64,000 nt of DNA, taken from Phascolarctobacterium faecium DSM 14760 (GTDB lineage: Bacteria; Bacillota; Negativicutes; Acidaminococcales; Acidaminococcaceae). Every line of letters begins with the position of its first letter. Position 1 is the first letter of the stretch. Where the stretch lies: positions 63,385-127,384 of the forward strand of contig NZ_QLTS01000006.1 of the NCBI RefSeq assembly GCF_003269275.1, given 5' to 3'. The position numbers were made by a program, and so were the translations under genes. Below are positions 35,571 through 46,153 of this stretch, piece by piece. The notes under the pieces were generated by a model. That model was not told the origin of the DNA. It searched no databases and was given only the letters and a program-made list of their open reading frames with translations.

Positions 35571-36011
35571 GTGAGTACTGAAAATGTATCGGGAATACTT
35601 TTCTTAGTGCAATCGGCTTGTCTGGAAAGGCGCTTTTTAGATGATCCGGCGCTGAGTATAGAACAGTTAAACTGCGGCCAGATACGGATAAGTTTTTCTC
35701 TGACGGCCGGTACTGACCTTGATCATCGTGGTAAGGTCCGTAGCAGCGTTATTTATCGTCTTCTTGAATCTGTATTGCAAATCAGCGCTGTCAGCGTTGG
35801 TGTCGAAGCTGAAACATTAAATTTTTGTTGTAACATTGTAAAATACACAGCAGCTGAAAAACTTTATGCTGTCTGTAAGATTTGCCATTGCGGACGAATG
35901 ACTCTTGTGGCCGAAGCTGAGGTATATGATGAAAATGATACTCTGTTGGCAACGGTACTGACGACTTTGTTTGTTGTGGAAACAATTAAGGATATACCCC
36001 GTAAATGGTAA
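35571..36011 (+). CDS. PaaI-like hotdog-fold thioesterase (putative)
   Basis: A 146-residue protein with features of the hotdog acyl-CoA thioesterase fold. DLDHRGKVRSSVIYRLLES resembles the 'N/D-x-H-G' substrate helix, and CHCGRMTLVAEAEVYDENDTLLA resembles the long beta-strand pair of PaaI proteins. The start is GTG 35571 with AGGAGA 10 nt upstream. A TATAAT lies at 35509-35514, with a poor -35. The following gene, an acyl-CoA dehydrogenase, supports a role in acyl-CoA metabolism. Activity is inferred from fold resemblance only. Confidence 0.6.
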   Translation: MSTENVSGILFLVQSACLERRFLDDPALSIEQLNCGQIRISFSLTAGTDLDHRGKVRSSVIYRLLESVLQISAVSVGVEAETLNFCCNIVKYTAAEKLYAVCKICHCGRMTLVAEAEVYDENDTLLATVLTTLFVVETIKDIPRKW

Positions 36012-36073
36012 AGGCTGACGGCAAGTCGCCTTAACAAGCAATTTGGCTTAAGCCTTAACACAAGGAGGACAAA

Positions 36074-37213
36074 ATGGATTTTGCACTTAATGAAGAACAA
36101 CTTGAATTACAGGAAATGGTGAGGGATTTTGTAGAAAAAGAAATTACCCCTTACGCTGCCGAAATGGACAGAAATAATCAATCTATGCCCGGGCTGCTTG
36201 AAAAAGCTGCTGATATGGGGCTTTTGAATGTTATTGTTCCAGAAGAATATGGCGGACCTGGACTGGACAGCGTTACAGTTGCCGTTATTTATGAAGAACT
36301 GGGCAAAGGCTGTGCAGGTGTTGCTACCTCAATGGCTGCGAACTCCCTGGCGTCTTATCCTATTTTAATTGCCGGCACTGAAGAACAGAAACAAGCGCAT
36401 TGTGATTTACTTAATGATGGTAAACTGGCTGCGTTTGCATTAACTGAACCTGGTGCAGGTTCAGATGCCGGTGGTGTCGCTACTTCAGCTGTAAAAAACA
36501 AGGAAGCCGGAACTTATACTCTTAATGGTACTAAAGCGTTTATTACTAATGGTGGAATTGCAGATACTTATCTTGTATTTGCTAATACCCGCAAATCCGG
36601 TGGTATCCGTGGTTTGACCGCATTTATCGTACCTAAAGGAACACCTGGCTTTACTGTTGGTAAAAAAGAGGATAAAATGGGCATCCGCCCCTCTAATACC
36701 TGTGAATTGATTTTACAGGATGTCGTGATTCCAGAATCTAACCGTGTTGGCCGTGAAGGCGAGGGCTTCCGTATAGCAATGAATACTTTGGATTCTGCAC
36801 GTCCTTTTGTTGGAGCAGTATCCGTTGGTCTGGCTCAGGCTGCTTTAGATTGTGCTGTAAAATATGCTAAAGAAAGAAAACAATTCGGCCAGCCGATTGC
36901 TTCTTTCCAAATGATCCAGTCCATGATTGCTGATATGGCTATGAAGGTTGAAACGGCAAGATTGATGGTACTGAAAGCGTGCTGGATGCGTGACCAGGGG
37001 CTGGAATTTTCCAAAGAGGCGGCTATGGCTAAATGTTATGCTGCTGATGTGGCTATGCAGGTGACTACTGATGCTGTTCAGGTAATGGGCGGTTATGGCT
37101 ATTCCCGTGAATATCCGGTTGAAAAAATGATGCGTGATGCTAAGATCATGCAGATTTATGAAGGCACAAACCAAATTCAACGTTTGGTTATAGCTAATAA
37201 AATTCTGTACTAA
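36074..37213 (+). CDS. Acyl-CoA dehydrogenase (short-chain/butyryl-CoA type)
   Basis: An FAD enzyme interconverting acyl-CoA and 2-enoyl-CoA. It has 379 residues with all family blocks: FALTEPGAGSDAGG (flavin/substrate), YAKERKQFGQPIASFQ (family signature), GGYGYSREYPVEKMMRDAK, and the catalytic Glu (about residue 363) in IYEGTNQI. Length and catalytic position match clostridial Bcd-type enzymes. No etfAB, crotonase or thiolase is adjacent, unlike butyrate operons, so the electron partner is encoded elsewhere. RBS AAGGAGG precedes ATG 36074. It is possibly co-transcribed with the hotdog gene. Confidence 0.93.
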   Translation: MDFALNEEQLELQEMVRDFVEKEITPYAAEMDRNNQSMPGLLEKAADMGLLNVIVPEEYGGPGLDSVTVAVIYEELGKGCAGVATSMAANSLASYPILIAGTEEQKQAHCDLLNDGKLAAFALTEPGAGSDAGGVATSAVKNKEAGTYTLNGTKAFITNGGIADTYLVFANTRKSGGIRGLTAFIVPKGTPGFTVGKKEDKMGIRPSNTCELILQDVVIPESNRVGREGEGFRIAMNTLDSARPFVGAVSVGLAQAALDCAVKYAKERKQFGQPIASFQMIQSMIADMAMKVETARLMVLKACWMRDQGLEFSKEAAMAKCYAADVAMQVTTDAVQVMGGYGYSREYPVEKMMRDAKIMQIYEGTNQIQRLVIANKILY

Positions 37214-37227
37214 TAGTTTATTTATAA

Positions 37228-37259
37228 AACCCGGTACTATTTGGTGCCGGGTTTTTTAT
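37228..37259 (+). terminator. Terminator after the acyl-CoA dehydrogenase gene
   Basis: Stem AACCCGGTAC/GTGCCGGGTT (37228-37237, 37244-37253; one G-U) followed by TTTTTAT. Confidence 0.9.
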
Positions 37260-37363
37260 ATAGGACTGTCAAAATTATTTATGCATAAATGTAAAAAAAT
37301 ATATACTTTAATTATTAAGACTGATTACTCAAGTGATTCTCATTACACTATGGCAAAGAAGCA

Positions 37364-37392
37364 TTGAAAAAAGATAATTTTACAGGTATAAT
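37364..37392 (+). promoter_or_regulatory. Promoter of the lspA operon
   Basis: TTGAAA (37364-37369), 17 nt and TATAAT (37387-37392), 35 nt before lspA. Confidence 0.8.
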
Positions 37393-37834
37393 AATAAGAG
37401 TAATTTTTATAAATATAGGAGTAACTTATGATTTTGATTTGGCTGGCGGCGTTAGTCGTTTTGCTTGACCAATTGACAAAAAATATAGTTGTAGCTGTGA
37501 TGGCTGAAGGACAAAGTATTCCCATCATTCCTAACATTTTCCATTTAACTTATATTTTGAATCCAGGGGCTGCCTTTGGAATGTTTGCCCATAACAGAAC
37601 TTTTTTTATTTGTGTAGCTTTGCTGGTGCTGATCATAGTTTGGTGGTTTAGAAAAGAAATCTTAGCAGAACCTTTGTGTGTGCGGGCCGGAACAGCACTT
37701 TTTATTGGTGGGGCTGTCGGTAATCTGATAGACAGAGCTGAAAATGGTATGGTTGTAGATTTTTTTGATTTTCGTATTTGGCCTATTTTTAATGTGGCAG
37801 ATATTGCTATTTGTGTAGGGGTGGGTTTTATTAT

Positions 37835-39354
<1,520 letters not shown>

Positions 39355-39366
39355 GAGGTGAGCAGA

Positions 39367-40011
39367 ATGGCAAAAACTCCTACTCAATTACGCAGTGAAG
39401 CTGCATGTAAAACAGTTTTGAAAAATTTGGAAAGACGTGGTTTTGAAGCTTTTTATTGTTCGGATAAGCCTGCGGCTTTAGACAAAGCATTAGAACTTAT
39501 ATCTGAAGACGACGTTGTATCCTGGGGCGGTTCCGTTACCATACAGGAAATTGGACTGTTAGATGTAATGCGAAGCGGACGCTATAAGGTTATTGACCGT
39601 GACACGGCAGAAACACCTGCGCAGAGAACGGAGCTGATGCGTAAAGCACTGTTGTGTGATACTTTTTTAATGAGCAGTAATGCTGTTAGTGAAGATGGAC
39701 AGCTGGTAAATATTGATGGTACTGGAAATCGTGTGGCAGCTATGGTGTATGGTCCTAAAAGTGTAATTGTTATTGCAGGGATCAATAAAATCGTCAAAAC
39801 CCAGGATGATGCTTTGGCACGTGTGAGAATGTTGGCGGCGCCTATTAATGTTCAACGTTTTCCTCAGTTAAAAACTCCTTGTATGGAAACAGGGCTTTGT
39901 GCAGATTGTAACGCACCTGACTGTATTTGCAATTATATATTGACTACCAGACGCTGTAAACCTAAAGGAAAAATCAAAGTGATTTTAGTTGGCGAGAGTT
40001 TGGGTTATTAA
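39367..40011 (+). CDS. LUD-domain (LutC/YkgG-like) protein
   Basis: A 214-residue protein of the lactate-utilization (LUD, formerly DUF162) family: VVSWGGSVTIQEIGL (about residues 50-65) and VAAMVYGPKSVIVIAGINKI. The C-terminal tail has several cysteines (CMETGLCADCNAPDCIC) that could bind a metal or cluster. LutC proteins take part in lactate oxidation with LutA and LutB, but neither is nearby, so a separate function is likely for this stand-alone form. ATG 39367 follows RBS AGAGGTGAG. It is co-directional with pyrR, with a 12-nt gap. Confidence 0.82.
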   Translation: MAKTPTQLRSEAACKTVLKNLERRGFEAFYCSDKPAALDKALELISEDDVVSWGGSVTIQEIGLLDVMRSGRYKVIDRDTAETPAQRTELMRKALLCDTFLMSSNAVSEDGQLVNIDGTGNRVAAMVYGPKSVIVIAGINKIVKTQDDALARVRMLAAPINVQRFPQLKTPCMETGLCADCNAPDCICNYILTTRRCKPKGKIKVILVGESLGY

Positions 40012-40018
40012 AAATATT

Positions 40019-40050
40019 ACTGTCTCAGCATTTGCTGCGGCAGTTTTTTA
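40019..40050 (+). terminator. Terminator of the lspA-pyrR-LUD operon
   Basis: An 11-position stem with one mismatch (40019-40029 with 40034-40044), ATTT loop, then T5-A-T. Confidence 0.85.
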
Positions 40051-40148
40051 TTTCACATTGCTGTAATATCTTTTAGCAGGAGCAAGTATGAAAATGGCGA
40101 ATATATAGATTAAGTAGAAGTATGATTTTAAGAAAGCGAGGCAGTAGC

Positions 40149-40940
40149 GTGGGGAATAAAGTAATGCCTAATGAAGTTCTTTATCATATTGGTATTTCAG
40201 CAGAAATGCTTAAAGGAGCAGAGTATGCTTTGCTGCCTGGAGATCCAGGGCGTGTAGAAGCGTTGGCCAGAGCTCTTGGCACCGCTGAGCCTGTCGGTTG
40301 TCATCGTGAATATACAAGCTGGCTGGCGGATGTTGAAGGAACATCGGTATTGGTTTGTTCTACAGGCATGGGAGGACCTTCTGTCGCCATAGGAATGGAA
40401 GAATTGGCACGTCTTGGCATAAAGAATTTTATTCGTGTCGGAACAACTGGTTCTATTCAGAAAGATGTAGAACTTGGTGATCTTGTTATCAATAAAGCGG
40501 CAGTACGTTTAGACGGAACGTCACAGCACTATGCGCCTTTGAATTTTCCTGCAGTGGCTTCATTTGAGTTAACTCTGGCCCTGCAGCAGGCAGCAGAAAG
40601 TCTGTCAATTCCATATCATACTGGTATTTCTGTTTCCAGTGATACTTTTTGGCCTGGTCAGGAACGTTATGACAGCTATACAGGCTATGTGAGAAAATCA
40701 TTGCAGGGGAGTCTACAAGAGTGGCAGGCATTAGGAGCTTTAAATTATGAGATGGAAACTGCAGCGCTGTTTATAGTTGCTCAGAGTTTTGGTTTGCAAG
40801 CGGCTTCAATTTGCGGCGTCGTTGCTAAAAGGACTGACAGCGAACTGGTTGCGCCGCAGGATCTTTACGAATTGGCTTCGCAAAGATTTCAGGCAGTAGT
40901 AAAAAAGACTTTGCAGGATTTAATAAAGGCAGGTAAATAA
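40149..40940 (+). CDS. udp: Uridine phosphorylase
   Basis: Phosphorolysis of uridine to uracil and ribose-1-phosphate. It has 263 residues from GTG 40149 (AGCGAGG about 7 nt upstream). Close to E. coli Udp by recall: LLPGDPGRVE, CHREYTSW, VCSTGMGGPS, VGTTGSIQ, SSDTFWPGQERYD and ALNYEMETAAL (substrate-binding E-M-E). ATG 40122 and ATG 40164 are alternative in-frame starts. It is followed one base later by deoB, whose product converts ribose-1-phosphate to ribose-5-phosphate, so the pair forms a nucleoside salvage route. Confidence 0.92.
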   Translation: MGNKVMPNEVLYHIGISAEMLKGAEYALLPGDPGRVEALARALGTAEPVGCHREYTSWLADVEGTSVLVCSTGMGGPSVAIGMEELARLGIKNFIRVGTTGSIQKDVELGDLVINKAAVRLDGTSQHYAPLNFPAVASFELTLALQQAAESLSIPYHTGISVSSDTFWPGQERYDSYTGYVRKSLQGSLQEWQALGALNYEMETAALFIVAQSFGLQAASICGVVAKRTDSELVAPQDLYELASQRFQAVVKKTLQDLIKAGK

Positions 40941-40941
40941 C

Positions 40942-42171
40942 ATGGCAAGAAGTATTATTTTATTATTGGATTCTTTTGGTATTGGCTATGCCCATGACGC
41001 TGAAAAGTTTGGTGACAGCGGTGCAGATACATTAGGCCATATTTGTGAGTGGATGGCTGCAAACCGCAAAAGTGCGGATGGAAGTTCCAGGTATTTACAT
41101 CTGCCTAATCTGGCAAGGTTAGGACTGGCAGGTGCGGCAGAGCTCAGCCGTGGTCAAAAGCTGGCGTATCCTCTAAGCAGTGACGATAGTAAAATCGATG
41201 CTGCTTATACTTATGCAGAGGAAATAAGCCATGGTAAAGATACTCTGAGCGGGCACTGGGAGATTACAGGCGTCCCGGTACTTTTTGACTGGGGGTATTT
41301 TCCGCAGCAGCTAAAATGTTTTCCAAAGGAATTAGTTGAGAAAATTATTAAACAGGGAAATTTGCCGGGGGTATTGGGGGAAAAGCATGCATCTGGAACT
41401 GAAATAATAAAAGAACTGGGTGAAGAACATCTAAAGACTGGCAAGCCAATTATTTACACCAGCGCAGACAGTGTTTTGCAAATTGCGGCGCATGAAGAAG
41501 TGTTTGGTCTTGAACGATTATATGAATTATGTAAGATTTGCTATGAACTAGTTAAACCTTACCATATAGCGCGCGTTATAGCGCGTCCTTTTGTGGGCAC
41601 TCGTGCAGAAGATTTTGTGCGGACTGGCAACAGGCATGATTATGCTGTGCCTGCTCCTGCTGATACGTTGCTGGACAAACTGGTAGCCGCAGGCGGCAGT
41701 GTCTATGCGGTGGGTAAAATTGCTGATATTTTTGCTCACCGCGGAATTACGAAGCATTATCCTGCCAGTGGTCTTGATAAATTATTTGCCGCTGCATTGC
41801 AGGCTGTGCAAGAAGCTCCTGATAATAGCCTGGTTTTTGTAAATTTTGTGGATTTTGATTCTTCCTTCGGGCATCGGCGTGATGTTGAAGGCTATGGGGA
41901 AGGATTGGAATATTTTGATGATCGTTTGCCTGAACTGCTTAGGTTATTAAAGCAAGATGACCTGTTGCTGGTTACTGCAGATCATGGATGTGATCCAACC
42001 TGGAGTGGCAGTGACCATACACGTGAAAAAATTCCGGTCTTGTTTTTTGGTAAAAATATTGTTAGTAAGGCTTTACTACCCATGCGGACGTTTTCTGATA
42101 TCGGTCAGACAATAGCTGTTCATTTAGGTATAGAGCGGCTTGCCAATGGTAAAGCAGCTGAATTACGCTGA
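40942..42171 (+). CDS. deoB: Phosphopentomutase
   Basis: Interconverts ribose-1-phosphate (or deoxyribose-1-phosphate) and the 5-phosphates, linking nucleoside breakdown to the pentose phosphate pathway. A 409-residue alkaline-phosphatase-superfamily metalloenzyme: LLDSFGIGYAHDAEKFGDSGADT with the metal-binding Asp and phospho-acceptor Thr, KDTLSGHWEI, and the second metal site VTADHGCDPTWSGSDHTRE. Gap to udp is one base, so they are probably coupled. Confidence 0.96.
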   Translation: MARSIILLLDSFGIGYAHDAEKFGDSGADTLGHICEWMAANRKSADGSSRYLHLPNLARLGLAGAAELSRGQKLAYPLSSDDSKIDAAYTYAEEISHGKDTLSGHWEITGVPVLFDWGYFPQQLKCFPKELVEKIIKQGNLPGVLGEKHASGTEIIKELGEEHLKTGKPIIYTSADSVLQIAAHEEVFGLERLYELCKICYELVKPYHIARVIARPFVGTRAEDFVRTGNRHDYAVPAPADTLLDKLVAAGGSVYAVGKIADIFAHRGITKHYPASGLDKLFAAALQAVQEAPDNSLVFVNFVDFDSSFGHRRDVEGYGEGLEYFDDRLPELLRLLKQDDLLLVTADHGCDPTWSGSDHTREKIPVLFFGKNIVSKALLPMRTFSDIGQTIAVHLGIERLANGKAAELR

Positions 42172-42186
42172 TAGGAGGGAGTATTA

Positions 42187-42762
42187 ATGAAAAAATTTAA
42201 CTGGCTGTTGTTGGCTGTTTTATTAACAATAGTGGCAATTGTTCCTAATACGGCTGCCGCTTTTGCTGATCAGCCTGTAGCCTTTGTAGTTTTTGATAAC
42301 AGTGGTAACGTAACGCAGCAGGTTTATAAAATGTGGCGTGAGCCTGTACGTTGGGCGTATCATTTCCCTGATTTTAAGCTGGTTGATACAGATCGGACTA
42401 AAAAGGTGACTGCAGAAAATATTTTTACGGGACATGGAAAAAGCGTTGTCGACCAATCTGTTGCGAGGAAGATAGCAGAAGAAATACCAGCGGAAGCGTT
42501 AGTTTTGGTCATTGTGCACGACATGTACGAGCAGATGGTGCAGGGAATGATATGGCGTAATGAAGACGGTTCAACCTATGTAAGAACGGTTTTAAATGCT
42601 GATATCTATGTTTACCGAAAAGATGGTGATAGATTCTCTAAAAAACGGATTAGGGAAAATGAAATAAAAGAATTGGGGAATCAGACTGCTCCGGAAGAAA
42701 CTATGAAATGGGCAATCAGCAAACAGGTAAATATCATGGAAAATCGTCCTGTTATTAATTGA
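42187..42762 (+). CDS. Secreted protein of unknown function
   Basis: Not recognised. A 191-residue protein with a clear signal peptide (residues 1-26, cleavage likely after AAAFA). The mature part begins DQPVAFVVFDNSGNVTQQVYKMW and is mixed alpha/beta, with no cysteines and no lipobox. It includes a VLVIVHDMYEQMVQGMIWRN-like hydrophobic-to-charged block (about residues 105-125) and a NADIYVYRKDG segment. RBS AGGAGG precedes ATG 42187. It follows deoB by 15 nt, but no functional link is evident. Probably a lineage-restricted envelope protein. Confidence 0.75.
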   Translation: MKKFNWLLLAVLLTIVAIVPNTAAAFADQPVAFVVFDNSGNVTQQVYKMWREPVRWAYHFPDFKLVDTDRTKKVTAENIFTGHGKSVVDQSVARKIAEEIPAEALVLVIVHDMYEQMVQGMIWRNEDGSTYVRTVLNADIYVYRKDGDRFSKKRIRENEIKELGNQTAPEETMKWAISKQVNIMENRPVIN

Positions 42763-42840
42763 AGTCATAAAATGATGTACTAAATATTGTATATGGAAAA
42801 GTTAATAAGTGAAATAAACACAAAATATTGTAGAAAGGGC

Positions 42841-42869
42841 TTTACAAATAATTATTATTGATTTATAAT
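42841..42869 (+). promoter_or_regulatory. Promoter of the small NrdD-tail-like gene
   Basis: TTTACA (42841-42846), 17 nt and TATAAT (42864-42869), 36 nt before the start codon. Confidence 0.75.
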
Positions 42870-42904
42870 TAGGTCATGGAATTTTATCTAAGGAGCTGGT
42901 TAAC

Positions 42905-43177
42905 ATGACCTATGAACTGCATGGTATAAAAATTAATTGCGCGGATGGGATCTCGCAAGAAGAAGCCGCCATTTATCTCAATAATCAATTACAGGTAATG
43001 CCGCATAAAACATTGTTGTCTTTGGATTTAGGGCTTGACGGTAATGATGTAGTCGTTAAACCACATTATGACACCATAGTGCGTGTACGCCGTATTACCG
43101 GTTATCTCAGTACTTTGCCGCGTTTTAACGATGCTAAGAAAAAAGAAGCCGCTGATAGAGTTTCTCATATTCAATGA
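42905..43177 (+). CDS. Small protein resembling the C-terminal tail of anaerobic ribonucleotide reductase
   Basis: A 90-residue protein. Its C-terminal third (VRRITGYLSTLPRFNDAKKKEAADRV) resembles, from memory, the motif near the C-terminus of class III NrdD proteins. The glycyl-radical loop, active-site cysteines and zinc cysteines of NrdD are all absent, and it is far too short to be a catalytic subunit. The N-terminal 55 residues are not recognised. RBS AAGGAG precedes ATG 42905, and the gene has its own promoter and terminator, arguing for a real, independently expressed small protein rather than a pseudogene remnant. Confidence 0.65.
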   Translation: MTYELHGIKINCADGISQEEAAIYLNNQLQVMPHKTLLSLDLGLDGNDVVVKPHYDTIVRVRRITGYLSTLPRFNDAKKKEAADRVSHIQ

Positions 43178-43192
43178 AATTAAGTTTTAATG

Positions 43193-43221
43193 CCTCGACC
43201 TGATATGGTCGAGGTTTTTTA
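43193..43221 (+). terminator. Terminator after the NrdD-tail-like gene
   Basis: Stem CCTCGACC/GGTCGAGG (43193-43200, 43207-43214), 6-nt loop, then TTTTTTATT. Confidence 0.93.
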
Positions 43222-43356
43222 TTTGGGTGTACGTTTGTTTGCAGAATTGTCAAATCCTGTTCGGTGAAGTCTCTTTAAAAAAGCTATGATAAATGATAAA
43301 ATATTACTATTAAAGAATTTTTTTAGTCAAAAAAACTGCAGATGGGAAGTGTTGAG

Positions 43357-44109
43357 ATGAAATTTATTTCTTGGAATGTAAATGGGCTGCGGGCCTGTAT
43401 GAATAAAGGCTTTAAAGAATTTATGGACAGCGTCGACGCAGATGTTTTTTGCGTTCAGGAAACAAAAATGCAGCGTGAGCAGGCGGAGTTTGTTTTTCCT
43501 GGATATGAGGAGTACTGGAACAGCGCTGAAAAAAAGGGGTATTCCGGTACGGCTGTTTTTTCTAAAGTCAAGCCTCTTACTGTCACCTATGGTTTGGGAA
43601 TTGAAGAACATGATAAAGAAGGGCGTGTTATTACTGCCGAATATCAGGAGTTTTATCTGGTAAATGTATATACGCCTAATTCACAGCGCGGGCTGGAACG
43701 GTTGGATTACAGACAGATATGGGAAGATGCATTTCGTGATTATCTGTTGAAGCTTGACCAAATTAAACCGGTGCTTGTTTGCGGAGATCTTAATGTTGCT
43801 CATCGTGAGATAGATTTGAAAAACTGGAAAACTAATCGTAATAATGCCGGGTTTACTGATGAAGAGAGAGCAAAAATGACGGAGTTGTTAACGGCGGGGT
43901 TTACTGACTCGTTTCGCCATCTCTATCCCGAAAAAGAAGGTGCTTATACCTGGTGGTCGTATATGTTTAAAGCGCGCGAAAAGAATGCGGGATGGCGTAT
44001 TGATTACTGGCTTGTTTCTGACAGATGGGCTGACAGAATAGAAGACAGCGTGATTTATGCTGATATCACGGGCAGTGACCATTGCCCAGTCGGATTAGTT
44101 TTGAAATAA
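43357..44109 (+). CDS. exoA: Exodeoxyribonuclease III / AP endonuclease
   Basis: Mg-dependent base-excision repair enzyme that cuts at abasic sites and has 3'-5' exonuclease activity. From ATG 43357 it has 250 residues of the EEP fold: [17 protein letters not shown] (metal-binding Glu), [14 protein letters not shown] (catalytic Asp/Asn), [10 protein letters not shown], and [11 protein letters not shown] (catalytic His). The in-frame ATG 43342 adds five residues and is less likely. It lies 28 nt before uvrB, grouping base- and nucleotide-excision repair genes. Confidence 0.94.
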   Translation: MKFISWNVNGLRACMNKGFKEFMDSVDADVFCVQETKMQREQAEFVFPGYEEYWNSAEKKGYSGTAVFSKVKPLTVTYGLGIEEHDKEGRVITAEYQEFYLVNVYTPNSQRGLERLDYRQIWEDAFRDYLLKLDQIKPVLVCGDLNVAHREIDLKNWKTNRNNAGFTDEERAKMTELLTAGFTDSFRHLYPEKEGAYTWWSYMFKAREKNAGWRIDYWLVSDRWADRIEDSVIYADITGSDHCPVGLVLK

Positions 44110-44137
44110 ATTTTTAGTAATGACAAGAGGTCAAAAT

Positions 44138-46153
44138 ATGGATTTTAAAATAACAGCACCTTTTGAGCCGGATGGAGATCAGCCTCAGGCTATTGAGAAG
44201 TTGGCAGAAGGTATAGAAAGAGGACTGCGGACACAGGTCTTGCTCGGGGCTACCGGAACTGGGAAAACCTATACTATTGCGCAGGTTATTAATAAAGTGA
44301 ATAAACCAACATTGGTTATTGCGCATAATAAAACATTGGCGGCACAGTTAGCAAGTGAGTTTAAAGCTTTTTTTCCTGAAAATTCAGTGGAATATTTTGT
44401 GAGTTATTACGATTATTATCAACCGGAGGCTTATATTCCACAATCTGATACCTATATTGAAAAAGATGCATCGATCAATGATGAAATAGATAAACTCCGA
44501 CATTCTGCTACTAGCGCTTTATTTGAACGCCGTGACGTAATTATTGTGGCCAGTGTATCTTGTATTTATGGATTGGGTGCGCCACAGGAATATTATGATA
44601 TGGTGCTGTCTCTGCGTGTAGGACAGAAGATTGACAGACAAGCTATTTTACGCAAATTAGTCGAGATTCAATATGATCGTAATGATATTGCGTTTCAACG
44701 TGGTACTTTCCGTGTTCGCGGAGATGTTATCGAAGTTATTCCTGCTGGCTATAATGAAAAAGCAGTACGCATTGAGATGTTTGATGACGAAGTTGAGCGG
44801 ATATTGGAAGTTGATGTACTGACTGGAGAAATTTTGGCTAAACGCAGCCATGTTGCTATTTTCCCTGCTTCTCACTATGTAACCTCTCGTGAAAACCTGG
44901 ATCGGGCAATGGAAGACATTAAAGTAGAATTGGCAGAACGACTTGAATATCTTAATTCACATAATAAATTGCTGGAAGCACAACGTCTGGAACAACGTAC
45001 TAACTATGATCTGGAAATGATGAATGAAATGGGGTACTGCTCCGGAATCGAAAATTATTCACGGCATTTAGCTAATCGTAAGGCAGGAGAACCTCCATTT
45101 ACTTTAGTTAATTATTTTCCCAAGGATTTCCTATTAGTAATTGATGAATCACATGTGACATTACCACAGATCAGGGCGATGTACGCTGGTGACCGTTCGC
45201 GTAAAGAGATGCTTGTAGAACATGGATTCAGGCTGCCTTCTGCTTTTGATAATAGGCCTTTTACCTTTGATGAATTTCAGCAGCAGATAAATCAGGTGAT
45301 TTATGTTTCCGCAACTCCTGCAAAATATGAAATGGAGCAGACGCAGCAGGTGGTAGAGCAGATTATCAGACCTACTGGTTTATTAGATCCGCAGGTAGAA
45401 ATCAGGCCAATCAAAGGTCAGATTGATGATTTGCTGAATGAAATACATAAAGTTACTGAAGCAGGAGAACGTACTTTAGTTACAACTCTGACTAAGCGGA
45501 TGTCTGAGGATCTGACTGAATATTTGAAACAAGCTGGGGTAAAAGTCCGTTATTTGCATTCTGAGATTGCTACTATTGAGCGTGCTGAAATTATTGATGA
45601 TCTGCGTAATGGTAAGTTTGATGTACTGGTTGGAATAAATCTGCTGCGGGAAGGCCTGGATTTACCCGAGGTTTCTCTGATTGCTATCTTAGATGCCGAT
45701 AAAGAAGGTTTTCTACGCAGTGATACTGCTATGATCCAGACCATTGGCAGAGCTGCCCGTAATGAGCACGGACGGGTTATAATGTATGCTGACCGTATTA
45801 CGGATTCAATGCGGCGTGCCATTGATGAAACAAACCGCCGCCGGGAACTGCAGGAAGATTATAATAAAGAGCATCAGATTACACCAAAAACTATCTATAA
45901 AGAACAACGTCAGCTGATAAAACTGACGAAGATTGCCGAGGATGACGGGACGGAAGATTACAGTGATAATGCGATAAAAAAACGGTCGGAAAAAGAATTG
46001 CAGAAAATGGCGAAAGAACTTGAAAAACGTATGGCTGTTGCTGCCAAGGAACTTAACTTTGAGCTTGCTGCAGAATTAAGGGACCGTTTGATCGTAATTA
46101 AAGGACAGTTAGGCCAGAAATTGTCGCCTAAACCTAAAAACAGGAGTAAGTAA
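44138..46153 (+). CDS. uvrB: UvrABC excinuclease subunit B
   Basis: Damage-verification helicase of nucleotide excision repair, loaded by UvrA and then binding UvrC. From ATG 44138 (AAGAGG 7 nt upstream) it has 671 residues. Walker A is GATGTGKTY, the damage-probing beta-hairpin is [13 protein letters not shown], and the helicase motifs [25 protein letters not shown] and QTIGRAARN are visible. The C-terminal UVR domain (about 632-667) contacts UvrC. ATG 44120 is rejected because the RBS lies downstream of it. The stop overlaps the uvrA start (TAATG). Confidence 0.97.
   Translation: MDFKITAPFEPDGDQPQAIEKLAEGIERGLRTQVLLGATGTGKTYTIAQVINKVNKPTLVIAHNKTLAAQLASEFKAFFPENSVEYFVSYYDYYQPEAYIPQSDTYIEKDASINDEIDKLRHSATSALFERRDVIIVASVSCIYGLGAPQEYYDMVLSLRVGQKIDRQAILRKLVEIQYDRNDIAFQRGTFRVRGDVIEVIPAGYNEKAVRIEMFDDEVERILEVDVLTGEILAKRSHVAIFPASHYVTSRENLDRAMEDIKVELAERLEYLNSHNKLLEAQRLEQRTNYDLEMMNEMGYCSGIENYSRHLANRKAGEPPFTLVNYFPKDFLLVIDESHVTLPQIRAMYAGDRSRKEMLVEHGFRLPSAFDNRPFTFDEFQQQINQVIYVSATPAKYEMEQTQQVVEQIIRPTGLLDPQVEIRPIKGQIDDLLNEIHKVTEAGERTLVTTLTKRMSEDLTEYLKQAGVKVRYLHSEIATIERAEIIDDLRNGKFDVLVGINLLREGLDLPEVSLIAILDADKEGFLRSDTAMIQTIGRAARNEHGRVIMYADRITDSMRRAIDETNRRRELQEDYNKEHQITPKTIYKEQRQLIKLTKIAEDDGTEDYSDNAIKKRSEKELQKMAKELEKRMAVAAKELNFELAAELRDRLIVIKGQLGQKLSPKPKNRSK

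Noticed and set aside
37811..37834. Upstream in-frame start for rluD at 37811
   Set aside because: It would lengthen the overlap with lspA and add eight residues unlike the family; ATG 37835 fits better.
42792..42860. A 22-codon ATG frame upstream of the NrdD-tail-like gene
   Set aside because: No RBS, overlaps the promoter of the next gene, and no recognisable sequence.
42871..42911. AGGTCATG...CATGACCT as an RNA hairpin hiding the start codon of the 90-residue gene
   Set aside because: The predicted transcription start (around 42876) falls inside the 5' arm, so the full stem would not form in the RNA.
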